NCBI GenBank assembly: GCA_020631575.1
Contig: JAHDGX010000007.1
Span: 1 to 28,856 of the forward strand
Direction: 5' to 3'
Length of the DNA stretch: 28,856 nucleotides
Source: Candidatus Altimarinota bacterium
GTDB lineage: Bacteria; Patescibacteriota; Gracilibacteria; BD1-5; UBA6164
The notes beneath the pieces were generated by a model. The model searched no databases, had not been told where the DNA came from, and saw only the letters and a program-made list of their open reading frames with translations. How positions within the stretch are numbered: position 1 is the stretch's first letter; each line of letters starts with the position of its first letter. Below, one piece after another: positions 1 through 8,792 of this stretch. The position numbers were made by a program, and so were the translations under genes.

Positions 1-34
1 ATCCTGGTTCTCATTGATAATAAATATTCATATT

Positions 35-1090
35 TTATGATAGGATTTCCCAACTGTTGAGATTATAATTTTTTTTGCCTTCCAAGCATATCTCGTTTTC
101 GTTAAAGTCAAGCAATTTTCCTGTAACTTGCTCACTTGTGTAGATATTCCTCAGAGAAATCTGCTTTCAAATATTTTCTTTTAAAAGATCTAGTTGCCTC
201 CCAAGCATATAGATAATTTTATCTGTATACTCTTGTCACTCCTGACATGTATGAGCTCAAACAAAATCTTTTGCAGCAAGCACATCGTGGCAAAACTTTC
301 CACTATCTCATGATCTGACTGAGTCATGGAAATTGTGAGTTGTTTCAAGAAATGCTTCATGTACGCTAAGCACTTCATCGTTATACATTTGGATATCCGC
401 GTAGAGTCCTGGATTTTGTCATAAATATCTCCCTACCGACGAAACCATGAGTTTATAGATTGGAGATATGAAATCCATAGAATTTTCGATGCTAAAATTA
501 AGTCGTTTCATTGTTTCTCCTACGACAAACATGTTGAGATGTGTTAAACCTTGTACCACAGCCATCATTTTATCATGTGACTCTGGAGTTTCCTGCTTTA
601 TTTTTGCCTTTTTTTCCTCTAAAAATCACTTCAAAAAAATATATTCTGGAGTCATTTTTACACTCTCCTCAGGAGTGAGGACAAATACCTGCCCTGCAAT
701 GCTCGAAATATATGGTCCAAACATCGGATGAGTTGGGATTACGGTAATATCATCACGAACATTCATAGCTTTGCTTGGAAATTTTTTAATACTCGTTACA
801 TCAGCTACCACAGATCCAGCTGGAATGTAAGGCAGAGTTTCATTAATTGTTTTCTCTGTGAGAGATATTGGTACACTATAAATCACTATATCAGCATTTT
901 GTACTGCTGAGATATTATTATCTGAAAACATAACCCCTATATCCTGAGAAACCGTATTTCATTTTTCTTTATTTCTTCCAGTAATAGTGATAGATACAGA
1001 ATCACAAAATTCTTGCAAAATATACTCTGTGAGCCATTTTCAAAATCCATCAGTCCCTCAGAGAATAGTTACGTTGTATACTTTATTCAT
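35..1090 (-). CDS. tyrA: Prephenate dehydrogenase (TyrA family), 351 aa
   Basis: The product oxidatively decarboxylates prephenate to 4-hydroxyphenylpyruvate, an NAD(P)-dependent step of tyrosine synthesis in the cytoplasm. Residues 11-17 read GGTDGFG, a Rossmann dinucleotide-binding loop in which glycines 11 and 17 are TGA codons. THPMFGP at 120-126 is the family's active-site signature, and the helical dimerisation domain begins around a VQGLTHLNMF segment. About nine in-frame TGA codons split the gene under the standard code; it ends at TAA. The final roughly 60 residues after the dehydrogenase fold match nothing I know. The ATG shares one base with the stop of the upstream glycosyltransferase (TAATG), so the two are probably translationally coupled. 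The gene is intact. NAD versus NADP preference and prephenate versus arogenate use cannot be read from the sequence. Confidence 0.88.
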
Positions 1091-1920
1091 TATTTTTTGT
1101 AGAAGATTATTTTTATCGGGAATACTACAAGAGCCTGAAAGATTCTTCCAAGTCTCTGAATCTTTTTAGGGCTTGTAAATATACGATATAGCCATTCAAA
1201 ACCAAATGATCTAAATATTTTTGGAGCTCGTTTTTGAAAACCTATAAAGTAGTCAAAGCTAGAACCTATACCAAGTCACAGTCTAACATTCGGGCATTTC
1301 TCAAGTCACTCGAGTATTGAAATCTCTTGCTTTTTCATCCCAAGGGTTGAAAATAGTATTTTAGCGTCACTTGAAGCTATTTTTTGAAATACTTCTTGTT
1401 TATTCTCGTCACTATAAATATAAAAATCAAAGAGAAGTCTCGGGAATTTTTCCAAAAGTTTCTCTCGAAATACTTGCTGTGAAGCACACTTTTGCAAATC
1501 TTTTGGATAATATGGATCGATAATCGCAATCTTCATCTCTTGGTGCTGAGCATACTCTACCAGGCTCGTCGTGAGATCACTTCCACAAATTCTCTCTCAA
1601 TACTGGCTATAGAGATACCTTTTACGAAAGAGTATATTAAAAATATAGTATGGAAGCATAAGAGTCCTAAAAAGCTTTGGAAGTCTTGAATCTTGTATCT
1701 GATACCCTAAATATAGGCCAATCCCATCGCTCGTCAGATAATCTGCTGATTGTAATACTTGTAAAAATTCTGCGTCTTGTAGTGTCCTGAGACAAATCTC
1801 TGGATTTGGTGTAAAAATTGCTTTTCCTCAGGAAAGTGATGCATCATGTAAAATCTCAGTAAATTCACGCAAAAGTTCCTGATAGCTATATTTTCAAATA
1901 TTGAGCCCAAATATATTCAT
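1090..1920 (-). CDS. WecG/TagA/CpsF family glycosyltransferase, 276 aa
   Basis: This family (GT26) adds N-acetylmannosamine or related sugars to lipid-linked intermediates of wall and surface polymers at the inner face of the membrane. The protein shows the family landmarks in order: TPNP at residues 37-40, SDG at 64-66, GSDL near 112, the GMKKQE motif ending at residue 199 (usually G-x-P-K-Q-E), a GIGSSFDYFIG segment, and the C-terminal KRAPK...FEWLYR block. Length is close to the usual 240-280 residues. Five TGA codons are read as glycine, including the one just after the KKQE region. The start is the first ATG after upstream in-frame TAA codons. tyrA follows with a one-base overlap. The exact sugar cannot be told. 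Confidence 0.88.
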
Positions 1921-1940
1921 AAATTGTCTAGTAATTATTT

Positions 1941-1969
1941 TTGACCCCTTTTCTGGAGTATGATACGAT
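1941..1969 (+). promoter_or_regulatory. Candidate sigma-70-type promoter for the 74-aa gene
   Basis: TTGACC at 1941-1946 and TACGAT at 1964-1969 are separated by 17 bases, with a TG one base upstream of the -10 (extended -10). The expected transcript start is near 1976, about 25 bases before the ATG at 2001. It overlaps a divergent candidate promoter for the glycosyltransferase-tyrA pair. Confidence 0.55.
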
Positions 1970-1970
1970 T

Positions 1971-1997
1971 ATTATAGAAATTAATTATTAAAAACAA
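1971..1997 (-). promoter_or_regulatory. Candidate promoter for the glycosyltransferase-tyrA operon
   Basis: On the minus strand, TTGTTT (1997-1992) and a perfect TATAAT (1976-1971) are 15 bases apart, a little short of the ideal spacing. It would start transcription near 1965, about 45 bases before the ATG at 1920. Its -10 region interleaves with the divergent promoter, so use of the two is likely to be mutually exclusive. Confidence 0.45.
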
Positions 1998-2000
1998 GTT

Positions 2001-2225
2001 ATGACTGTATTCCCAAACATGTCTGGAATAAACACTCCAAATTCACTCAAAGACTCAGTATCTCACCTTGCTCTTAAGTCAGCTGAGATACAACAACTCA
2101 CAGTACAGATTTCTGGGCAGGTAAATAATGCTCTTTCGGCTCAAAGAGTTGAAGACATCCAAAATTACACTCCACCTACTCAAGCAGCAAATAATAATGA
2201 AAATCCTGAAGCTCTCGCAGCCTAA
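2001..2225 (+). CDS. Small hypothetical protein, 74 aa
   Basis: I do not recognise a family. The protein is polar and rich in Asn, Gln, Ser and Ala, with no cysteine and no membrane segment. The middle (residues about 15-55) looks helical and amphipathic, and the C-terminal 20 residues look disordered and Pro/Asn-rich. It uses no TGA codon, unlike most neighbours, although it has few glycines. It is a monocistronic unit: a candidate extended -10 promoter lies 30-60 bases upstream and a clear terminator follows. That arrangement supports a real, separately regulated small gene. The function is unknown. Confidence 0.6.
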   Translation: MTVFPNMSGINTPNSLKDSVSHLALKSAEIQQLTVQISGQVNNALSAQRVEDIQNYTPPTQAANNNENPEALAA

Positions 2226-2274
2226 TTATATCGGTTAAACCTTAACTTAGAGAATGCGCCCCTCTCAAGTTTCG

Positions 2275-2305
2275 AAAAAACTCTCAATAACTTGAGAGTT
2301 TTTTT
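2275..2305 (+). terminator. Rho-independent terminator
   Basis: CTCTCAA (2281-2287) pairs with TTGAGAG (2292-2298) around a TAAC loop, extended by an A run on the left and a T run on the right. It terminates the 74-aa gene before the downstream glycosyltransferase. Confidence 0.85.
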
Positions 2306-2325
2306 ATTTCTTTATACTCTTAAAT

Positions 2326-3441
2326 ATGAGTATAAAAAATAAACGTGTCGCAATTGTCTGTGACTGGATAAAAGACTGGTGATGAGCGGAGCTTGTCTTA
2401 AAACAAATGATGGAAGTATTTCCTCAGGCTGATATATACACAAGTGTTTTTTTGCAGCAAGAAAATACAGTATTTAAGTGAAGAAAAGTAACGTGTAGCT
2501 TTATACAAAAAATACCTATTCTCAAAAAATCTCATAAACTTGCTTTGACTTTGAGGCCTCAAGCTTTTGAGAGCTTTAATCTCAATAGCTATGATGTAGT
2601 CATATCTAGCAGCAGCGCTGAGAGTAAATGAGTCATAACGAAACCTGATTGCTTACAAATATGTTACTGTCATACTCCTACCAGGTATTTCTGGAGCCAT
2701 TATGAAGAATATCTCTCTATGATGGAATTTGGACTTCTGAATCCTGTCTGAAAATTTATCATGCCAAGACTTATAAAGAAGCTGCGAAAATGGGATTATG
2801 CAGCAGCTCAGAGATCAGACTACTTTATTGCAAATAGTATAAACACACAAAAACGCATCAAAAAGTACTACAATAGAAAGAGTGATGTTATATATCCAAG
2901 TATAGATATTTCTGAGTTTCCTCTCATAGAAAAAAAGCAAGAATACTATCTCGCAGTTGGGAGATGTATTCCGTATAAAAAATTTGATCTTCTCGTAGAA
3001 ACCTTTAACGAAAATGGAAAAAAACTTATTATCGCAACAAATACTGACAACACACTCTACAGAAAACTTAAAAAGATATCAAAAGAAAATATAGAGTGGA
3101 AAATGAATCTCCCAAGAACGGAAATCATAGACCTCTACGCAAAAGCTAAGTGCTTTGTATTTCCTCCTGAAGAAGACTTTTGACTCGTTCCAGTAGAAGC
3201 TCAAGCTACAGGAACTCCGGTTATAGCATATGGGGTATGATGAGCCCTTGAAACAGTAATAGATCAAAAAACTGGAGTGTTCTTCAAAAAACAAACTCCT
3301 CAAAGCTTACAAAAAGCTATCAATAGGTTTGAAACTATGAGCTTTGATGCAAAAAAAATCCGCAAACATGCAGAAAAATTTGATACAAAAATATTTAAAT
3401 CCCAGCTCCTAGGGTTTGTCACAGATAAATTAGATTCATAG
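2326..3441 (+). CDS. GT4-family glycosyltransferase, 371 aa
   Basis: This is a GT-B fold retaining glycosyltransferase that transfers a sugar from a nucleotide donor to a cell-surface glycan or lipid-linked precursor, acting in the cytoplasm or at the membrane. An N-terminal DWGGAE (residues 17-22) is the acceptor-side GGAE motif, and both glycines are consecutive TGA codons. The C-terminal donor-binding EX7E motif is E283 to E291 (EEDFGLVPVE), again with a TGA glycine, followed by a GVGGALE loop. Length is typical. Eight TGA codons occur in total and the gene ends at TAG. The ATG at 2326 follows a short AT-rich leader without a Shine-Dalgarno sequence. Its 3' end overlaps the convergent PHP gene by 12 bases. 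The sugar specificity is unknown. Confidence 0.88.
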
Positions 3442-4350
3442 TGTATTTCGAAATTCTCAAAATTCTCTTTGTACTCTCTCTTCAGTAATAAATTGATTTT
3501 TCGTTCCTAAATTTGCATGTTTCTCATCTGGAACTCCTACTTGGTGACAGTCACTTCAAAAAGTAAGCTGAGTATTATCTAGATCGAGTATAGCATCAGC
3601 CCAAGATTCTGGTGCTAAACTGTTTATCTCTATTGCAGAAATTCATAGTTGAGGCTGATAAAAATCTCTATACCACTCTAAAAACTGTGTTCTTCCAGGC
3701 CTTTGATAGGTAAAGTTTGGATGAGCAAATGACAAAATTCATTGCTCTTCTCTCGTCATTTCAGCTATATCACTCAGTCTGGGAATAAAAAAATCTCCTC
3801 CCCTCTCTGCTGTAAATGCTTTATAATACTCTCCATTTTTACTAATGAGTCTTTTGTAAAGCTCTCTTCTTATTTCTGATTCATTTCACTGTATCCCGAG
3901 ACTTAATAATCTATGCCTATTAGATGCACGGGAAGCAAGCGCTGCGGCTATATAATATGTTCCATAGTAATCACCATCATCTATATCAAATCATTGTGAG
4001 CGAATATACGCAACATACTCCGAAATAAAAGCCTTTTTTTCACTTCGCTTTGTCTCTAATACTCATAGTATATCATCATTATATTTCTGAGCGTAATAGG
4101 TCATATGCACTTCTTTTCCTTTTGCCCCTAATCTATCAGGATCAACAGTTGTGATTTCCACGGAAGGAACAGTTGTGAGTCATGCTTCCCTGATCTTTCA
4201 CACATGATCTAAGCTTACCCTATCATGATCTGTGATAAAGAGTGCTTCAAGTCATATTTTTTTAGCGTGGACAATGAGCTCACTTGCTGTATTCTTTCCA
4301 TCTGATCACACAGTGTGGCAGTGCATATCTATCATTGTCATATCATTCAT
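3430..4350 (-). CDS. PHP-domain metal-dependent phosphoesterase, 306 aa
   Basis: PHP-domain phosphoesterases of this size include the YciV/RNase AM type, which dephosphorylates 3',5'-nucleotides or trims short RNA 5' ends. The metal ligands are visible in order: HCHTVGSDG at residues 10-18 (HxH), ITDHD at 39-43, a VEITT segment, FAHPNF, and a C-terminal FGSDCH. Twelve TGA codons are read as glycine, one of them inside the first metal motif. With table 25 the gene ends at TAA 3432-3430, overlapping the convergent glycosyltransferase by 12 bases. Three in-frame ATGs lie close together (4350, 4341, 4335); I chose the most upstream after a TAG, but the start at 4341 is also reasonable. The substrate cannot be inferred from sequence alone. 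Confidence 0.85.
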
Positions 4351-4415
4351 AAAACATGCATAAAATATAAACTATATATTTATATTAGTATATATCATGT
4401 GACAGTCAATAATAA

Positions 4416-5111
4416 TTATCAGCGTAACAGTAATATGTATTTATCACATACGTATTTCCCTTGGAGATTATTTTTGAGTATTCCTCCAATATCTTCGTGG
4501 ATTTGATCGAGTAGATATACATGTTTCCTACTCAGTGAGATATACTCTATGAGAGATTTTAGAAAACCTATATATTCTCCTTTTTCCAGCTTTGCTGAAA
4601 ACATATATGTGATGAGCTCCTGAGAATCCTGCTCACAATAAGAACGAATCATGCTCATGTAAAACTCTGACCCCTTTTCTGATATATAAGTTCAGATGCT
4701 ATGTACCTGCAAACGAGAAAGTATTGTATCTAGAATTCCAGCCGTAGAAGTCGCAGTAAGCACAACAATATTTCATTCTCAAGGTTCTTCAAAAAATTTA
4801 AGACAAGCATTTTGAGCTTGCTGCGTCATGCGTGAAATATCTTCAATAATAAAGACTTGGAATGCAAATCGTGACCTTACTTGTCACACTGAAATAAACT
4901 GCTTTACCTGAGATATCTTGAGTGGCTCATCACTAGAGTGAAGTACGAACATACTTTGAGCATCAATATCATGATTCTTAAGTAGCTCAAGTACATAGTG
5001 AGAAATATCTGCGTGAAGTATTTCTAGGTTTTGAGCAATAAATAAAAAGGGTGAGATTTCTCCCCCCTTTGCGATAGAGTTTTCAATAACTTGTAATCAC
5101 TCTGTATTCAT
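4416..5111 (-). CDS. holB: DNA polymerase III delta-prime-like subunit, 231 aa
   Basis: The protein resembles the AAA+ clamp-loader core. A central segment reads AQNACLKFFEEPGEGN and is followed by a TATSTAGILDTILSRLQ region, the sensor-1/Ser-Arg-Cys-like part shared by delta-prime and gamma/tau. No Walker A lysine motif is present in the N-terminal 40 residues, which fits delta-prime, a clamp-loader subunit with a degenerate ATP site. The gene is short for HolB (usually 290-340 aa) and seems to lack most of the C-terminal collar domain. Six TGA codons are read as glycine; the last one directly precedes the TAA stop. The ATG follows the stop of the lipoprotein gene with no gap, so the two are co-transcribed. 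A divergent gamma-like protein is the alternative. Confidence 0.7.
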
Positions 5112-5513
5112 TTATTCGAAGAGTTTATCTATATCTTCTCCTGTAAGAATCTGCTGAAGTTCTTCGATACTTGCATTAATACTTTCTTGATCTGAATCTG
5201 TTTCCTGAGAAGTCTCTCAAGTATTGCTTGTTTCTGTTGGTTGTTCGCTCTCTTGAGTTTCTTCCTGAGTATCATCCTGAGTTTCATCCTGAGTTTCTTG
5301 TTCTGACGGTTCTAGTGCATCTTCATCTTCCTGGGGACTACTCTCATCTTCTTGCACTGGAGTCTCTTCTTCTGTCTCATCAGAAATTTCAGTAATTTGA
5401 TCCTGCGTAACTGCTCCTGTAGAAGTTTCTACAGCTTGGGATTCATCTTTCTCAAAACATCAAGTGAATATAATACTTGATACTAAAAGGAGAAGAATGT
5501 ATATATTTTTCAT
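5112..5513 (-). CDS. Acidic lipoprotein, 133 aa
   Basis: The N-terminus is a lipoprotein signal: one lysine, a hydrophobic stretch rich in Leu, Val and Ile, then a lipobox ending FTGC. The -1 glycine of the lipobox is a TGA codon. The mature part is extremely acidic and rich in Glu, Asp, Gln, Thr and Ser, including a short imperfect 12-base tandem repeat, and probably behaves as a disordered spacer on the cell surface. The last 30 residues look more ordered (helical, ending DKLFE). The stop TAA abuts the ATG of the delta-prime-like gene. I do not recognise a family. Apart from membrane anchoring and surface exposure, the function is unknown. Confidence 0.75.
5252..5299. repeat. Imperfect 12-base tandem repeat within the lipoprotein gene
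   Basis: Four near-identical 12-base units (consensus CCTGAGTTTCAT on the plus strand, starting at about 5252, 5264, 5276 and 5288) encode a four-residue Thr-Gln-Asp/Glu-Asp/Glu periodicity in the acidic lipoprotein. Such repeats can expand or contract by slippage. Confidence 0.7.
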
Positions 5514-5550
5514 ATTTATTAAAGCTAATACAATACAATAATTATATGAA

Positions 5551-5578
5551 ATATTAGCAAAAAAGCTTTCTTTTGCAA
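5551..5578 (-). promoter_or_regulatory. Candidate promoter for the lipoprotein operon
   Basis: On the minus strand TTGCAA (5578-5573) is followed after 16 bases by TAATAT (5556-5551). A perfect TATAAT at 5546-5541 is an alternative -10 but has a poorer -35. Either gives a leader of roughly 25-35 bases before the ATG at 5513. Confidence 0.45.
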
Positions 5579-5587
5579 ATTTATTCA

Positions 5588-5593
5588 TATAAT
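5588..5593 (+). promoter_or_regulatory. Candidate -10 element for secA
   Basis: A perfect TATAAT lies 62 bases upstream of the secA GTG, with no convincing -35 at the expected distance. It sits in the divergent intergenic region next to the lipoprotein promoter. Confidence 0.4.
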
Positions 5594-5654
5594 ATCTTGG
5601 CAGAAAAAAGCCTAAAAGAGGTCATAATCAATAATAATTTTAGAAACAAAAAAC

Positions 5655-8315
5655 GTGATAGAATCAATTATAAATACTATCTTCTGAGACCCTGATGCAA
5701 AGAAGATAAAAAAATACAGCAAAGATCTTCAGAAAATTAGAGAACTAGAAAACAAGTTTTCATCTTTGACGTTAGAAGATATTAGGGAAAGAAACCAAGA
5801 AATTATAGCAAGCTTTGCTGATCTAGATTTTGATACAGATGATGGAAGCAAAGCAATCATAGAGTGATTAGAATCAGTGAAGCACGAAGCTGCAGCCCTC
5901 TGGGTTAGAGCTTGTCATCTCATATCATGAAAAGATCATGAATTAGAAAATGGAACGAATTTTCACTGGAATATGATTCCCTATGATGTTCAAATTATTG
6001 GTGGTCTCGCACTTCATGATGGAAATATTGCGGAAATGAAGACAGGTGAATGAAAGACTCTGGTTGCAACATTTGCAGCGTATCTCTGAGCTCTCTCTGG
6101 AAACAGTGTCCATGTAGTTACGGTAAATGATTATCTCGCTCAGCGTGATGCTGCTGAGATGTGAGTTCTTTATAACGCACTCTGACTCTCTGTATGAGTT
6201 ATCATGCATAATCAAGATAAATCTCAAAAGAAGGAACAGTATAGTAAAAATATTGTTTACGCAACCAACAATGAACTTGGTTTTGACTATCTCAGAGACA
6301 ACATGTCTATTGAAGCTCAAAATATGGTTATGGGGAAACGGTTTTTTGCTATCATAGATGAGGTTGATTCTATACTTATAGATGAGGCTCGTACTCCTTT
6401 GATTATTTCAATGCCTGACAATGAACCAACAAGTAAATATGGTGTGTTTGCATCTATGGCAAAGAAACTCACATCATGAACTGATTATAAAATAGATGAA
6501 AAAGCAAAAACTTCTACCCTTACAGACGCATGAGTAAAAAAGATAGAAGAAATGCTCTGAGTAGAAAACATATATGTATCAGATCGGTATAACGACCTAC
6601 ATCATATAGAGAATGCGCTCCGAGCTGTTAGCGTGTACATCAAAGATAAGGATTATATAGTAAATGGAGAAGAAGTGATGATCGTCGATGAACACACCGG
6701 AAGAGCTCTCTCTGGTCGTCGATACTCCGATGGTCTTCATCAAGCCCTTGAGGCAAAAGAGTGAGTCACTATACAACAAGAATCTAAGACTCTTGCTAGT
6801 ATTACATTCCAAAACTATTTCCGTATGTACTGGAAGCTCTCTGGTATGACTGGGACTGCAAAAACAGAAGAAGAAGAGTTTTATAAGGTGTATGGTCTAG
6901 AAACTCTTGTAATACCTACAAATAAGCCTATAGCGAGACAAGATAAAGCTGATTTACTTTTTAAAAATGAGAAAGGTAAGTTTGAATATGTAGTTGAATA
7001 TATCAAAGAATTACATGAGAATGGCCAACCAATACTCGTTGGAACTGTATCTGTAGATAAATCAGAATACCTTTCTGGCAGACTCACGAAAGCATGAATT
7101 CCACATAATGTACTCAACGCAAAACAGCATGCAAAAGAAGCTGAAGTTGTAGGAGCTGCAGGTCAAAAATGAGCAGTTACCATAGCAACTAATATGGCAG
7201 GTCGTGGAACTGATATCAAACTCTGAGCTGGAGTAAAAGAACTGGGTGGTCTAATAATACTTGGGACAGAGAAACACGAAACAAGACGTATCGATAACCA
7301 GCTCAGAGGTCGTGCTGGTCGTCAATGAGATCCATGAATGACACAATTTCTCATATCACCAAATGATGATATCATGAGAATATTTGGTGGGGATAAACTC
7401 TTTGGGATCTTTAATTCTCCAATGTTTGCTTCTCTTCCGGATAATGAACCTCTTACACAAAGCTGAATGCTCACAAGAAAGGTAACAGGAGTTCAAAAAC
7501 AAGTCGAGGGACATCACTTTGATTCTCGAAAACATGTACTTGAGTATGACGATGTGATTAACAAACATAGAGAAATAATCTATGCTCGTAGGAATACTCT
7601 TTTACTTGAAAGTGAAAATACTGATAACTTTCAGACTATCGCTGAAGAAATGGTATACAATAAAGTGAAGTCTATCGTAATGACGCAGGAAGCAAAAGGT
7701 TGAAAAGATGCTAAAAAAGAAGCAATTATAGATGCCGTACACTCATTTTTAGGACGAACTATAATTGATGATCTTCTGGAAAAAGAAGACGTAGAGGCTA
7801 TTGATGGGAAAACGGTACTTGCTGACTACATCGCTGATAGGGCAAGTAGTGAGATTGAAAAAATTAAATGAGAGGCCCCAAGTGAAGAAGATTTTTATGA
7901 ACTTCTTAAGAGAATCATGCTCCAAGCTATTGATAGGCTTTGGATGGATCATATTGATGGGATGAGTAAACTTAGAGACCAAGTAGCTTTTGCCTGATAT
8001 GCACAAAAACAACCTCTCATGGTTTACAAAGAAAAAGCATTTGATAAGTTTCATAATCTCGTATCAGAAATAGATATGAGGATCGTAAAATCTATATTTG
8101 CGATTAACGCAAATACGCAGATTCAAATTCAAAGAGTCGACGATTCTAAACTAGAGGTCAGCTCAACAGAAGTAGAAGACATGAAAGTGTGAGGACAACA
8201 GAAACCCGAAACTCAAAAACCTCAGCAGCAAACACCTCAAACAAACCCCCTATTTAACAAGCCTCAGAAAGGCTTCAGGCAAGCATCAACGAAAAAAAAT
8301 AAGATCAGAGTGTAA
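5655..8315 (+). CDS. secA: Preprotein translocase ATPase SecA, 886 aa
   Basis: SecA is the motor of the Sec pathway: it binds unfolded preproteins and drives them through SecYEG by ATP hydrolysis. Walker A is MKTGEGKT, with its second glycine a TGA codon (6051-6053). The helicase motif DEVDSILIDEART, the preprotein cross-linking region, the second nucleotide-binding domain with NMAGRGTDIKLG, and LRGRAGRQGDPG all follow in the normal order, as does the helical scaffold/wing region. The GTG at 5655 gives the canonical amphipathic N-terminus (VIESIINTIFGDP), and an in-frame TAA lies 30 bases upstream. About 22 TGA codons are read as glycine. The C-terminal zinc-binding tail of many SecAs is missing; the protein ends in a Gln/Pro/Lys-rich linker. 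The stop codon sits in the loop of a terminator hairpin. It would serve export of the pilins, lipoprotein and PKD protein nearby. Confidence 0.97.
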
Positions 8316-8331
8316 ACTCTGATCTTATTTT
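8298..8331. terminator. Bidirectional terminator between secA and a convergent gene
   Basis: A perfect 14-bp stem (8298-8311 with 8316-8329) encloses a GTAA loop that holds the secA stop codon. It is A-rich on the left and T-rich on the right, so it can work on both strands, for secA and for the 100-aa gene at 8331-8633. Confidence 0.88.
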
Positions 8332-8633
8332 TAGACATCTAATTCCACTTGGTCAGACTTGGCTTGAATTATGATTGATACTTCTTCCTTTAAACCAATT
8401 CATAACAGTCTAAGTACTATATTATCCCTTTGAGAGTCTGATATTTGTATTGCTGCTGTTTTATCTACATCTTCTCAAGCTTCTTCTCTATCAGCTAATT
8501 CTTCAATATTATTTTTTGCTTCTGTTATGATCCGAAAAGCCGCACTTACAAATTCTGGGGATCACTCTAATTGGATTGTATCTTGACCAAGGGTAATTTG
8601 ATTTGTATGGGGTATATTAGCTGAATCAATCAT
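8331..8633 (-). CDS. Hypothetical protein, 100 aa
   Basis: No family is recognised. The protein is acidic, without cysteine, signal peptide or membrane segment. Residues about 35-65 (AAFRIITEAKNNIEELADRE) look like an amphipathic helix, and the C-terminal third alternates hydrophobic residues as a beta strand might. Three TGA codons are read as glycine; without them the frame breaks into pieces too short to be called. It ends at TAA just beside the shared terminator with secA and is a single-gene unit. It lies back to back with the PKD-protein gene across a 159-base intergenic region. Function unknown. Confidence 0.6.
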
Positions 8634-8754
8634 TTTTACGTAAATTATGAATAAATATAATTACTATTTAAATATATAACTCTAAATAATCAAGTTTATT
8701 TATACCCAATCTACTCCTGCGTCAAGCTATTTTCTATGAGTTTTCCCGAAAATA

Positions 8755-8763
8755 TGCTAATAT
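8755..8763 (+). promoter_or_regulatory. Candidate extended -10 for the PKD-protein gene
   Basis: TGCTAATAT (TG, one base, then TAATAT) lies 30 bases before the ATG at 8793. No convincing -35 is visible at the normal distance, as is common for extended -10 promoters. Confidence 0.35.
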
Positions 8764-8792
8764 ATTAAGGATTATTACTGAAACAAATATAC

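Noticed and set aside
5943..6320. 125-aa minus-strand open frame
   Set aside because: It is antisense to the SecA ATPase core, which is fully conserved; the frame is a shadow.
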